DNA from: an uncultured bacterium
GTDB lineage: Bacteria > Cyanobacteriota > Vampirovibrionia > Gastranaerophilales > Gastranaerophilaceae
Assembly: GCA_949299435.1 (NCBI GenBank)
Contig: CASGAK010000070.1
Location: 1 to 7,856 of the forward strand
DNA length: 7,856 bases
Direction: 5' to 3'
Numbering within the stretch: position 1 is the first letter of the stretch; each line of letters begins with the position of its first letter. Positions 1-6,186 of this stretch are shown here, piece after piece. The translations under genes and the position numbers were made by a program. Below the pieces are notes generated by a model that worked only from the letters and a program-made list of their open reading frames with translations, had not been told where the DNA came from and searched no databases.

Positions 1-1
1 T

Positions 2-373
2 AACGTAGAATCAATTTTAGAATCAATTGAAAAATTAACTTTATTAGAAGCAGCTGAATTAGTAAAAGCTATGGAAGAAAAATTCGGTGTATCAGCAGCA
101 GCACCTGTAGCAGTTGCAGCAGCAGCTCCTGCAGCAGCTGGTGAAGCAGCAGCAGAAGAAGCATCTGAAGTAAGCGTAATCTTAGCTAACGCTGGTGCTA
201 ACAAAATTGCTGTATTAAAAGAAGTTCGTGCAATCACTGGTTTAGGCTTGAAAGAAGCTAAAGACCTAGTTGATGGTGCTCCAAAACCAGTTAAAGAAGG
301 CATCAAAAAAGAAGATGCTGAAGCTATCAAAAAACAACTTGAAGCAGCTGGTGCTACTGTTGAAATTAAGTAG
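2..373 (+). CDS. rplL: 50S ribosomal protein L7/L12 (5' end cut by window edge)
   Basis: L7/L12 forms the ribosomal stalk that recruits and stimulates the translational GTPases (EF-Tu, EF-G, IF2). The reading frame is open from base 2, so the gene starts just outside the window; an internal ATG at 71 is not the real start because the N-terminal dimerisation helices (SILESIEKLTLLEAAELVKA) lie upstream of it. Visible are 123 residues: N-terminal domain (about 1-30), an alanine/proline-rich hinge (about 31-56) and the C-terminal factor-binding domain with the family signature TGLGLKEAKDLVDGAPKPVK. The length fits the family (about 120-130 residues), so only one or a few residues are missing. The hinge is coded by runs of GCA/GCT and is low-complexity DNA. 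It is normally the last gene of an rplJ-rplL operon, and a terminator follows about 20 bases after the stop. Confidence 0.97.
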   Translation, partial: NVESILESIEKLTLLEAAELVKAMEEKFGVSAAAPVAVAAAAPAAAGEAAAEEASEVSVILANAGANKIAVLKEVRAITGLGLKEAKDLVDGAPKPVKEGIKKEDAEAIKKQLEAAGATVEIK

Positions 374-395
374 TTTAATTGAAACTTTATACTAT

Positions 396-423
396 AAGAA
401 ACCCCGTATTTACGGGGTTTCTT
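396..423 (+). terminator. hairpin terminator after rplL, probably bidirectional
   Basis: A perfect 12-bp stem (396-407 with 412-423, AAGAAACCCCGT / ACGGGGTTTCTT) closes a 4-base loop. The T-rich stretch lies inside the 3' arm rather than after it. The hairpin sits between the convergent ends of rplL and the minus-strand XRE gene, and its symmetry could stop transcription from both sides. Confidence 0.85.
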
Positions 424-448
424 AATTAAATAGATAAGAATAAAAAGA

Positions 449-679
449 TCAAATAACAAAGTTAAATAAATCTTTTATTTCCATACCAAATGCTTTTGAT
501 ATGGCTTCTAGGTTCTTGACAGTAATGTTGCTTTCACCTCGCTCGACCATTCCAATAAAATTTCGATTAAGCTCAGCAAGTTCTGCAAGTTTCTCTTGAG
601 ACATTTTTCTTTTCATTCTTTCGATACGAATTTTCTGTCCCAGCTTTTCCGTTAAATCAGTATGACTTTCTTTTTTCAT
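449..679 (-). CDS. XRE-family helix-turn-helix regulator, similar to restriction-modification controller proteins
   Basis: A small DNA-binding repressor/activator of 76 residues (82 if the upstream GTG at 697 is used). Nearly the whole protein is one HTH_3/XRE domain: RIERMKRKMSQEKLAELAEL forms the first helices, NRNFIGMVERGESN is the recognition-helix region, and NLEAISKAFGMEIKDLF is the C-terminal helical part. The pattern SQEKLAEL...ERGESN...NLEAISKAF resembles controller (C) proteins of restriction-modification systems, but no methylase or endonuclease of such a system is present here. I chose ATG 679 because it starts naturally (MKKES) and leaves a longer leader. Neither start has a well-placed Shine-Dalgarno: each has an AGGTG about 15 bases away. 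It converges with rplL and diverges from a putative structured RNA. Autoregulation is usual for such proteins and would fit the inverted repeats upstream. The target is unknown. Confidence 0.88.
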   Translation of the reverse strand: MKKESHTDLTEKLGQKIRIERMKRKMSQEKLAELAELNRNFIGMVERGESNITVKNLEAISKAFGMEIKDLFNFVI

Positions 680-704
680 ACTTACTATTTTAAACACCTA
701 TATA

Positions 705-734
705 TTGACTTTCCACCTAATATTATGTTAATAT
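705..734 (+). promoter_or_regulatory. candidate sigma70 promoter of the structured RNA
   Basis: TTGACT (705-710) and TAATAT (729-734) are 18 bases apart on the plus strand. A transcript starting near 741 would run through the three hairpins to the terminator at 901-949. The -35 matches 5 of 6 and the -10 matches 4 of 6 consensus positions. Confidence 0.45.
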
Positions 735-749
735 ATAAAATATATTAGG
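716..749. repeat. nested inverted repeats, candidate operator between XRE and the RNA
   Basis: Two inverted repeats are nested around one centre. The outer pair is CCTAATAT (716-723) with ATATTAGG (742-749). The inner pair is TAATATAT (729-736) with ATATATTA (740-747), with 3 bases between. They cover the candidate -10 boxes of both divergent transcripts, as expected of an operator for an autoregulating XRE protein. AT-rich DNA makes chance repeats more likely, so this is suggestive only. Confidence 0.4.
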
Positions 750-752
750 CAA
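725..752 (-). promoter_or_regulatory. weak candidate promoter of the XRE gene
   Basis: On the minus strand TTGCCT (752-747) and TAACAT (730-725) are separated by 16 bases, which would start a short leader for the XRE gene near 718. The match is only moderate and the region is so AT-rich that other choices are possible. Confidence 0.35.
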
Positions 753-949
753 TTAGCCAAATTTCTATAAATTATTGAGTATAGAGTTTATAAAAATGTA
801 GAAAAAAAACTGCATACTGATCTATAATTTTATAAAGGTATTTCCTTATCATAGCTAAGGAAATAATTGTAGTAAGAGTCATAGCTTACTGCAAGTGTCT
901 AGAGGTGAATGCTCCTTTTTTTAACAAAAAAGTCACCTCTTTTTTTTTT
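741..949 (+). ncRNA. putative structured non-coding RNA, family not recognised
   Basis: About 210 bases with no credible reading frame, lying between a promoter-like sequence and a strong terminator. From 5' to 3' it can form: a weak stem TATAGA/TCTATA (780-785 with 821-826) enclosing ATGTAG/CTGCAT (796-801 with 810-815); a 10-bp hairpin at 839-848/856-865 with loop TCATAGC; a 10-bp hairpin at 867-876/885-894 with loop AGTCATAG; then the terminator hairpin. The two 10-bp hairpins differ in stem sequence but both expose TCATAG at the loop, followed by C, which suggests a repeated recognition element. It does not look like 6S RNA, SRP RNA, tmRNA or a riboswitch: no plus-strand gene follows within 4 kb. 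A standalone small RNA divergent from the XRE gene is my reading. Direct support is limited to structure and context. Confidence 0.45.
901..949 (+). terminator. strong rho-independent terminator with a bulged stem
   Basis: AGAGGTGA (901-908) pairs with TCACCTCT (933-940), and an inner stem CTTTTTT (915-921) pairs with AAAAAAG (926-932) around loop TAAC. The bases ATGCTC (909-914) are left as a one-sided bulge. The 3' arm runs straight into a T tract ending at 949. No protein-coding gene on the plus strand needs it, so it points to a non-coding transcript. From 950 to the end of the nuclease gene at 1036 I see nothing definite. Confidence 0.85.
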
Positions 950-1035
950 ATGTAAATATACCATGACTAAATTCTTATTTTAGAATATAGACCATGCCTT
1001 AATTTATTTTTAAATTATCAGGTATAAAATATAGT

Positions 1036-1683
1036 CTAATATGTAACTTTACAAATTTTGTTATATTCACAGAATTTGCAATTTGTTTTGTTTTCTTTAC
1101 CTTCAAAATCATGTGTATTTGTTATTATATTGCATTGTTCAGTTAATCTGTTTTCATAATCATTTTTAAGCTCTTGAGAAAATTTTATAATTTTATTTTG
1201 ACTATTTTTTAAATCAATGTAGACAAACGAAAGAGAATTTTTATTTGGAATGATTAAATCAGTACATAATAAATAAATCATTGTTTGAGAATCGTATTCA
1301 GGATTTTTAGGGATAGAACCTGTTTTGTAGTCCAAAATATAATAATTTTCATCTTCTTTAACTATCGCATCAATTCTTCCGAAAATCCAAAATTCATTAA
1401 GTTTTGCGGTAATCGGATATTCAGATTGAATACATTTTTTAGAGAAGTATTCGTTATTTTTAAGCCTTTCCCAAAGGAGTTTTTCGTTTTCATTTAAAGC
1501 CTTTTCAAGTTTTGAAATATCAGCTCCGTTATGGTAATAATTTGCAAGAGCATGAATTTTTTTACCTTTTTCAAAAAGTGTCGGATTTTGCGGAACTACT
1601 ATTTTTTCATTAAATTTTAAATTATACTTCACAGGACAGGTAATAAAAGTTTTTATCATACTGGGCGAAAAAATTTTCATCAT
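1036..1683 (-). CDS. PD-(D/E)XK nuclease of the RecB/Cas4/AddB C-terminal type with probable Fe-S cluster
   Basis: A 215-residue DNA nuclease, probably the exonuclease partner of the helicase encoded just upstream. All signature residues of the RecB-like PD-(D/E)XK family are visible: GxxxH with H44, GRID with D105, DYK with D118 and K120, and QxxxY with Q133 and Y137. Four cysteines are placed as in AddB and Cas4: C16 near the N terminus and C202, C205, C211 in CxxCxxxxxC at the C terminus, so a 4Fe-4S cluster that pins the fold together is very likely. Its ATG overlaps the helicase TGA stop (ATGA), and the second codon is also ATG. An AGG lies upstream in the helicase end, so translation is probably coupled. 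The protein is a bare nuclease domain, whereas in AddB this domain is fused to the helicase-like part. A stand-alone Cas4-type role is less likely because no CRISPR array or cas gene is present. Confidence 0.9.
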   Translation of the reverse strand: MMKIFSPSMIKTFITCPVKYNLKFNEKIVVPQNPTLFEKGKKIHALANYYHNGADISKLEKALNENEKLLWERLKNNEYFSKKCIQSEYPITAKLNEFWIFGRIDAIVKEDENYYILDYKTGSIPKNPEYDSQTMIYLLCTDLIIPNKNSLSFVYIDLKNSQNKIIKFSQELKNDYENRLTEQCNIITNTHDFEGKENKTNCKFCEYNKICKVTY

Positions 1684-4600
1684 ATATTACCTGCACTTTC
1701 TGAAATTATGTCAAAAACCATAGAGGGTTGCTGTTCTATAAGTTTGTTGTTAAAGATTGATTTAGTTTTTTTACTTACAGTAATTTGTAAATCTTTTTTA
1801 GCTCTGGTAATTGCGACATATAAAAGTCGCAGGTTTTCCGACAACAATTCTTGTTTAAGTTGTATTTCAGACTTAGCTTTGTACTCAGGATTAAGCTGTT
1901 TTATGTTTTCAATAAAATCAGAAGATTTCAACTTAATTTGGTTAAAATTCAATGGAAGATTTTTTTCAGACATTTCCGGCAAAAATACTAAATCAAATTC
2001 ATCACCTTTAGATTTATGCAATGTCATAATTTGTACTTTACCTTCAAAAAATTCTTTATCACTTTCATCTTCTTCAGAGAAAAATTTAAATCCGCTTAAT
2101 GAATTTTTCTTAGAAAGTTCAGCAAGTCTTGTCATGATATATTCAAAGTTATTATTATTTATAGCTATGCGTTTAATTAAAGTGGAAATTAAATATATAT
2201 TAGACTTTTCTATTTCGCTTGAAAAATAATACAATCCGATTTTAATAGCCAATTCGTCAGCACTCAAATGAGGGAATGAAAGCCAATAGCTTAAATCCCA
2301 ATAGAATTGTTCCAGATGAATATTATTTATGTAGTCGCAATTGATTGAAATAAAAGGGTTTTCATATTTTCTAATTTCACACCCCAGTCTTTGTTTATAA
2401 AAACCGCATTCAGCCAAAATTTCATAGTTATCGGCAATATTGTTATTATCAAATGGATTAAGCACCATAGACAGTACGGCAAAAATTACTCTGAATATAG
2501 TTTTTTGCTCCAAGCATTCACTTCTTGTAATAGTTTTAAGTCCGCTGTTGTTTATAAAGTCCAGCCATTGCACGACTTGGGAGTTGAATCTTAAAAGTAT
2601 ACCGATTGTAGCTTTGGGATTTTTTTTGAGGGTGTTTTTAATAACCGATAAAATATAATTTTTTTCTTCCAAATTACTGTCAAAGATTTTAGCGGAAACT
2701 GCATTTGCACTTACAGGGTTTTTGCCAGCGACAGGGTGCATGAAAATTTCAAAAAAGGCATTACCCATTTCAGGTCTTTTACTTGCAAATTTTACAAGAT
2801 TATTTGCAAGTTTCCATACATCTTCGCAGCATCTTTGCGAGCAATCCATACTGACATTATCAGAATTTTTGATAAAATTTCTGAAACCTTCAACGTCAGC
2901 GTTGGAAAAGGTTGTAGTAATAGCTTGGTTAATGTCTCCGCAGCGTATAAGATTTTTGTACTTTGCACTCAATAGGTTAATTAATTTTTGTTGAATAGCA
3001 GATGAATCTTGTGCTTCATCTTCAATTATAAAGTGACAAATGTTTTGATAATGATCTAAAATGTCGCTATTTTCTTCCAAAAGTTTCACCGAAGAAATAA
3101 GCATATCATCATAATCAATAAGGTTAGATGATTTTAGAGCCGCTTGATACATTTCAAAGAAAGTTTGGAACTTTTTAACTTTGATATCATTAATTACTGA
3201 ATTGAAGTCGCCTTTGCCGATTTTAAAAACTGAAACGGCTCTGTCAAAGTCTTCAGGTTCATTTTTTTTTAGATTGAGTTTGCTTGCAATTTCTTTAACT
3301 ATTCGTGACCTTTGGGTGTCATCGCAGATTTCAAAATCAGAATCGAGTCCGAGTCTTTCAAAATTGCCGTTTTCTTTTAAAATTCTTAGAGCAAGTCCGT
3401 GAATTGTACTTATGTTAGGTAATTGAGAAGAATCTTCTCTAACGGATTTAATTCTTTCTCGAAAGTTTCTCGCAGCGGATTCCATATAGGTAAGAACGAA
3501 TATATTTTCAGGATTTACTCCATTTTCCAAAAGTTTTAAAATAAGAGCAAGTAAGATAGTTGTCTTCCCTGCTCCAGGGACAGCTGAAATAGCCATTTGA
3601 CCTGATTTGTAATCTAAAACTGGCTGTTGGTCAGGGCGGGGGGTAATTTTAAACTTTTGTGGAATTTCTTGTGCTTTGCTATTTTCAGAATTAACTGTAA
3701 TATATTTTTCAATTCCTCCGAAATTTTCAATTCCGTTTCCGTCGAAAAGACTTGAATAGGCGAATATTTTTTCACCGGCACAAAGAGTTAATTTCCTTAA
3801 AATTCTGGCAGTTTTTTCTTTGCTCAGTAAAATATTATCATCTATTGTAAATTGATCTTTTGCCCAGCCCCTTTGGAATACCCAAGCGTTATACAGCGGG
3901 CCTGTATCACTTTTAATCCATTCATCACTTGATACATCTAGCCAAATTTGATACTTTGTTCTGATTTGGTTGTCGATAATTTTTTGCGGTGTCCCAACTA
4001 CTAAATCCTGAGAGTTTATTTCTAATATTGAATAAGGATTTTCAGCAATAATTGAATTTTCAATCTGTAATATAATTTCATTTTTACGACGTTCAAAATC
4101 ATTCTTAAAAATATTTTCAAATTCTTGCAGTTGTTTAATAAAGAAGTTAAATTTATTCAAAACAGCTTGATCAAAATTTTTTAAATCAACCAGCTCATTA
4201 TAAATTTCAACAGCTTGCTCAGATAGTTTTTTGTTGGAATTTTTATTATCATTAACCAGTTTGAGGAATTGCTTGTATTTCTCATTGTAGTCTTCATGTG
4301 GAAATTCATATTCAATAAGTTCTTTATTCAGCTCAAAATGGTTTAGAATTTCCCGACAGTATCTTATTGGTATTTCCAAAAAGTTTGATAAAATAATTCT
4401 CAAATCAAAACTACAAAGTCTTTCTCGCATTCCGCAATTTAATTTGATTATGGTTAATACAGAAAGCACCAAAGGGTTCTGTATAAGTTTTTCGTTTCCC
4501 GATAAATATAAAATGTTTGTATAATTTTTGATGCCCTCTTTTAATGAAAATTTCAGCATATCATCAATTACAGGAGTGACAATCGCGATTTCAAAAGGCT

Positions 4601-5558
4601 TAACTTTTGCCTTTAAAAGATTATTAATCTGTAAAATGGCTAAGTCAATCATTTTAGCACGCTTGGAGGGCGATTGCAGTGCAAAATTTGATAAAATTTC
4701 ATTTTTGTCCTCAACTACATTTTTGAAAATGTTTTCAGCATCAAATTTCATTTTAGTATTAGTGTCGATTGATATTACAGGCTCGTTGAAAAGTTTTTCA
4801 AATTCCCAAACTGCCGTCTTATCTGCACTTAAATACCCCGCTCTGCTGGCACCCTTTTTGTCAAAAGCAACATATACTCCTTTTAATTGCGGAATGAGAT
4901 ATTTTATAAAATCAAAGCAAATCGGTGTAATTTCATCACCATCGTCCAAAATTACATATTCAATATTTTTAAAGTATTCCGTATTTTTATAAATATAATT
5001 AAATACAAGCCCCTGACGCAGGTAATCAAAATCCCGTAAAGCAAGAGTCTTGGCAAGTAATTTTTTTAACGCTATTTTTGCATCATCAGCAAAACTCTCC
5101 CCTAATACTCTGGATCTCCAGTCGACTTCATCATCATTAAGGTTGTTTTGCACAATCAAAGAATATCTTCTGAATAGTTGATGCAGTAACGATTTTTTAG
5201 AATTGTATCCCTTGAATTTAACTTCTTTGATAATATCTTTAAGAATAAATTGTGATACTTCAAGTCCTGCAAGGTTAGGCAGAATTTCAGCTCCGGAATA
5301 AGGGTTAATATTTTCTAATATAGCCCAATTATCAATTATTGTGTTGTAGACCAAAGAAAAAAATGAATGTACTTCAAGTTTTTCAACAGCTGGGATTTTT
5401 ATTTGATTAAGTGTACTTTCTACAAATTTATTTTTAAGTTGTGAATTTTGTACTAATACCAAAATTGAAGATGCCTTAACTCCATTATTTAGGAGTTTTA
5501 CATAATTTTCAATTAACTTATTTGTTTTGTCAGATGAAATACTTCCCTCTAAAAGCAC
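1680..5558 (-). CDS. tandem (double-core) UvrD/AddAB-like superfamily 1 helicase
   Basis: A very large helicase, about 1292 residues. Numbers here count from an upstream TTG at 5567; GTG at 5558 is preferred because AGAGGA lies 9 bases before it but abuts the TTG. The C-terminal half (about 640-1295) is a complete SF1A core: Q motif DQQ (646-648), Walker A AVPGAGKTT (662-670), motif Ia LTYMESAARNF, motif Ic STIHGLAL, Walker B IIEDEAQD (847-854), motif III GDINQ (877-881), motif IV SQRC, motif V MTLHKSKGDEFD (1181-1192) and motif VI LLYVAITRAKKDL with R1255. It ends soon after motif VI without a nuclease domain. The N-terminal half (1-635) looks like a second, degenerate core: GSISSDKT (8-15) in place of Walker A, VHSFFSLV like motif Ic, VILDDGDE (205-212) in place of Walker B, and a motif-VI-like LRKLTLCAGEKIFAYS without the arginine finger. 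AddB and RecC also carry degenerate cores. Expected role: ATP-driven DNA end processing with the overlapping nuclease. Confidence 0.9.
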   Translation of the reverse strand: MLLEGSISSDKTNKLIENYVKLLNNGVKASSILVLVQNSQLKNKFVESTLNQIKIPAVEKLEVHSFFSLVYNTIIDNWAILENINPYSGAEILPNLAGLEVSQFILKDIIKEVKFKGYNSKKSLLHQLFRRYSLIVQNNLNDDEVDWRSRVLGESFADDAKIALKKLLAKTLALRDFDYLRQGLVFNYIYKNTEYFKNIEYVILDDGDEITPICFDFIKYLIPQLKGVYVAFDKKGASRAGYLSADKTAVWEFEKLFNEPVISIDTNTKMKFDAENIFKNVVEDKNEILSNFALQSPSKRAKMIDLAILQINNLLKAKVKPFEIAIVTPVIDDMLKFSLKEGIKNYTNILYLSGNEKLIQNPLVLSVLTIIKLNCGMRERLCSFDLRIILSNFLEIPIRYCREILNHFELNKELIEYEFPHEDYNEKYKQFLKLVNDNKNSNKKLSEQAVEIYNELVDLKNFDQAVLNKFNFFIKQLQEFENIFKNDFERRKNEIILQIENSIIAENPYSILEINSQDLVVGTPQKIIDNQIRTKYQIWLDVSSDEWIKSDTGPLYNAWVFQRGWAKDQFTIDDNILLSKEKTARILRKLTLCAGEKIFAYSSLFDGNGIENFGGIEKYITVNSENSKAQEIPQKFKITPRPDQQPVLDYKSGQMAISAVPGAGKTTILLALILKLLENGVNPENIFVLTYMESAARNFRERIKSVREDSSQLPNISTIHGLALRILKENGNFERLGLDSDFEICDDTQRSRIVKEIASKLNLKKNEPEDFDRAVSVFKIGKGDFNSVINDIKVKKFQTFFEMYQAALKSSNLIDYDDMLISSVKLLEENSDILDHYQNICHFIIEDEAQDSSAIQQKLINLLSAKYKNLIRCGDINQAITTTFSNADVEGFRNFIKNSDNVSMDCSQRCCEDVWKLANNLVKFASKRPEMGNAFFEIFMHPVAGKNPVSANAVSAKIFDSNLEEKNYILSVIKNTLKKNPKATIGILLRFNSQVVQWLDFINNSGLKTITRSECLEQKTIFRVIFAVLSMVLNPFDNNNIADNYEILAECGFYKQRLGCEIRKYENPFISINCDYINNIHLEQFYWDLSYWLSFPHLSADELAIKIGLYYFSSEIEKSNIYLISTLIKRIAINNNNFEYIMTRLAELSKKNSLSGFKFFSEEDESDKEFFEGKVQIMTLHKSKGDEFDLVFLPEMSEKNLPLNFNQIKLKSSDFIENIKQLNPEYKAKSEIQLKQELLSENLRLLYVAITRAKKDLQITVSKKTKSIFNNKLIEQQPSMVFDIISESAGNI

Positions 5559-5567
5559 CTTAATCAA

Positions 5568-5717
5568 TCCTCTTTTTAAAGTATTTTATCATAAAAAAAG
5601 TGTTATTTTTACCATTCAAATTAATACTATTAAACTATTGCATTTTTGAAAAAAATGTTCTAGTATAAAACTGTGAATAAAGAACTAAAGAAGTATTGCA
5701 AGAAAGTGGAGGTAGAA
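5568..5717. other. divergent intergenic region between the helicase operon and the winged-helix gene
   Basis: AT-rich spacer from which both neighbouring transcription units diverge. On the minus strand AGAGGA (5573-5568) is a clear ribosome binding site for the GTG start of the helicase. I could not find a minus-strand promoter with an acceptable -35/-10 pair. The plus-strand promoter is listed separately. Confidence 0.6.
5638..5666 (+). promoter_or_regulatory. candidate promoter of the winged-helix gene
   Basis: TTGCAT (5638-5643), a 17-base spacer and TAGTAT (5661-5666) place a start near 5673, giving a leader of about 45 bases. The match to the sigma70 consensus is moderate. Confidence 0.45.
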
Positions 5718-5927
5718 ATGCAAGAATTACAAGAACAAATCGGACAATCAGCAGGACAAATTTACAACTATTTGTCATCAAACAATGGTAAATCAACATT
5801 TGCTAAAATGAAAAAAGAATTAGATCTAAAAGGAAACTTTGCAGATTTAGGTCTTGGTTGGTTAGCTAGAGAAGATAAAGTTGCTATTTCTAAAAAAGGT
5901 TCTTCTGTTAGCATCAGCCTAAAATAA
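5718..5927 (+). CDS. small winged helix-turn-helix protein (DUF2582 type)
   Basis: A 69-residue protein. The stretch GQSAGQIYNYLSSNNGKST followed by FAKMKKELDLK and by LGLGWLAREDKVAI is typical of the small winged-helix family known as DUF2582 (WHD_2/HTH_60-like), whose members usually carry a GWLAREDKI-like motif at the end of the third helix. The family is presumed to bind nucleic acid or protein, and its actual role is not known to me. I chose ATG 5718 because a strong GGAGG lies 5 bases upstream (about 5708-5712). The in-frame GTG at 5673 would add 15 residues ahead of the conserved domain and has no ribosome binding site. The gene stands alone: it diverges from the helicase operon and is closed by its own terminator, so it is probably a monocistronic unit. 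Confidence 0.87.
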   Translation: MQELQEQIGQSAGQIYNYLSSNNGKSTFAKMKKELDLKGNFADLGLGWLAREDKVAISKKGSSVSISLK

Positions 5928-5945
5928 GTTTAAAAAATAGAAGAT

Positions 5946-5976
5946 AAAAAAGCACCGCTATGCGGTGTTTTTTTTT
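5946..5976 (+). terminator. rho-independent terminator of the winged-helix gene
   Basis: Stem CACCGC (5953-5958) / GCGGTG (5962-5967) with loop TAT is preceded by an A run and followed by nine T bases (5968-5976). This is a textbook intrinsic terminator about 20 bases after the stop codon. Confidence 0.93.
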
Positions 5977-5979
5977 AGC

Positions 5980-6006
5980 CAAAAAAAAAAACTTCTAAAA
6001 AGAAGT
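5980..6006 (-). terminator. minus-strand terminator-like hairpin
   Basis: ACTTCT (5991-5996) pairs with AGAAGT (6001-6006) around AAAA. Read on the minus strand this hairpin is followed at once by about eleven T bases, so it would act as an intrinsic terminator for leftward transcription. No minus-strand gene is visible in the roughly 180 bases to its right; it may only block stray antisense transcription from the coaD side. Between it and the coaD promoter I see no gene or other clear signal. Confidence 0.5.
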
Positions 6007-6111
6007 TAAATTAGTAAGTGTGTAGGTAGTTATAGTAAGTAAAGATTATATACTTTTGATATATAAATAAAGTATTTCTCGATTTGAAGATTTCACGATT
6101 TAATTATTTTG

Positions 6112-6127
6112 TTACAAAAGTTTGTAA
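6112..6127. repeat. inverted repeat overlapping the coaD -35 box
   Basis: TTACAAA (6112-6118) and TTTGTAA (6121-6127) form a 7-bp inverted repeat with 2 bases between. The right arm contains the -35 hexamer of the coaD promoter, so a dimeric regulator bound here would compete with RNA polymerase. No regulator can be named. Confidence 0.4.
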
Positions 6128-6151
6128 AAAAATAATTGTTTGATTTATAAT
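6122..6151 (+). promoter_or_regulatory. promoter of coaD
   Basis: TTGTAA (6122-6127) and a perfect TATAAT (6146-6151) are separated by 18 bases. Transcription would start near 6158, about 30 bases before the coaD start codon. Confidence 0.65.
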
Positions 6152-6186
6152 GTGTATGCTGAAAATAACTAAAAGCGAGGACAAAA

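Noticed and set aside
741..949. Type III toxin-antitoxin RNA or CRISPR-like repeats
   Set aside because: Only two hairpins with a shared 6-base loop, no long tandem repeats, and the adjacent protein is a DNA-binding XRE regulator, not a ToxN-type nuclease.
961..1035. Terminator of the helicase-nuclease operon
   Set aside because: Only a weak 5-bp stem (ATTCT/AGAAT at 971-986) without a convincing T tract on the minus strand; the strong hairpin at 901-940 has its T tract on the plus strand only.
1708..2229. Plus-strand open frame of 173 codons
   Set aside because: It lies antisense to the conserved C-terminal helicase core, has no recognisable motif and no ribosome binding site; a shadow of the AT-rich helicase gene. 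The same holds for the frames at 1285-1497, 2391-2658, 2722-2994, 3181-3402 and 4528-4992.
1036..5567. Known defence systems such as Gabija or a CRISPR-Cas adaptation module
   Set aside because: The nuclease is a RecB/Cas4 type, not the OLD-like ATPase-TOPRIM GajA, and there is no CRISPR array, cas1 or cas2; core-gene surroundings do not suggest a defence island.
5673..5717. GTG start extending the winged-helix protein by 15 residues
   Set aside because: No ribosome binding site, whereas GGAGG sits ideally before ATG 5718; the GTG also coincides with the predicted transcription start.
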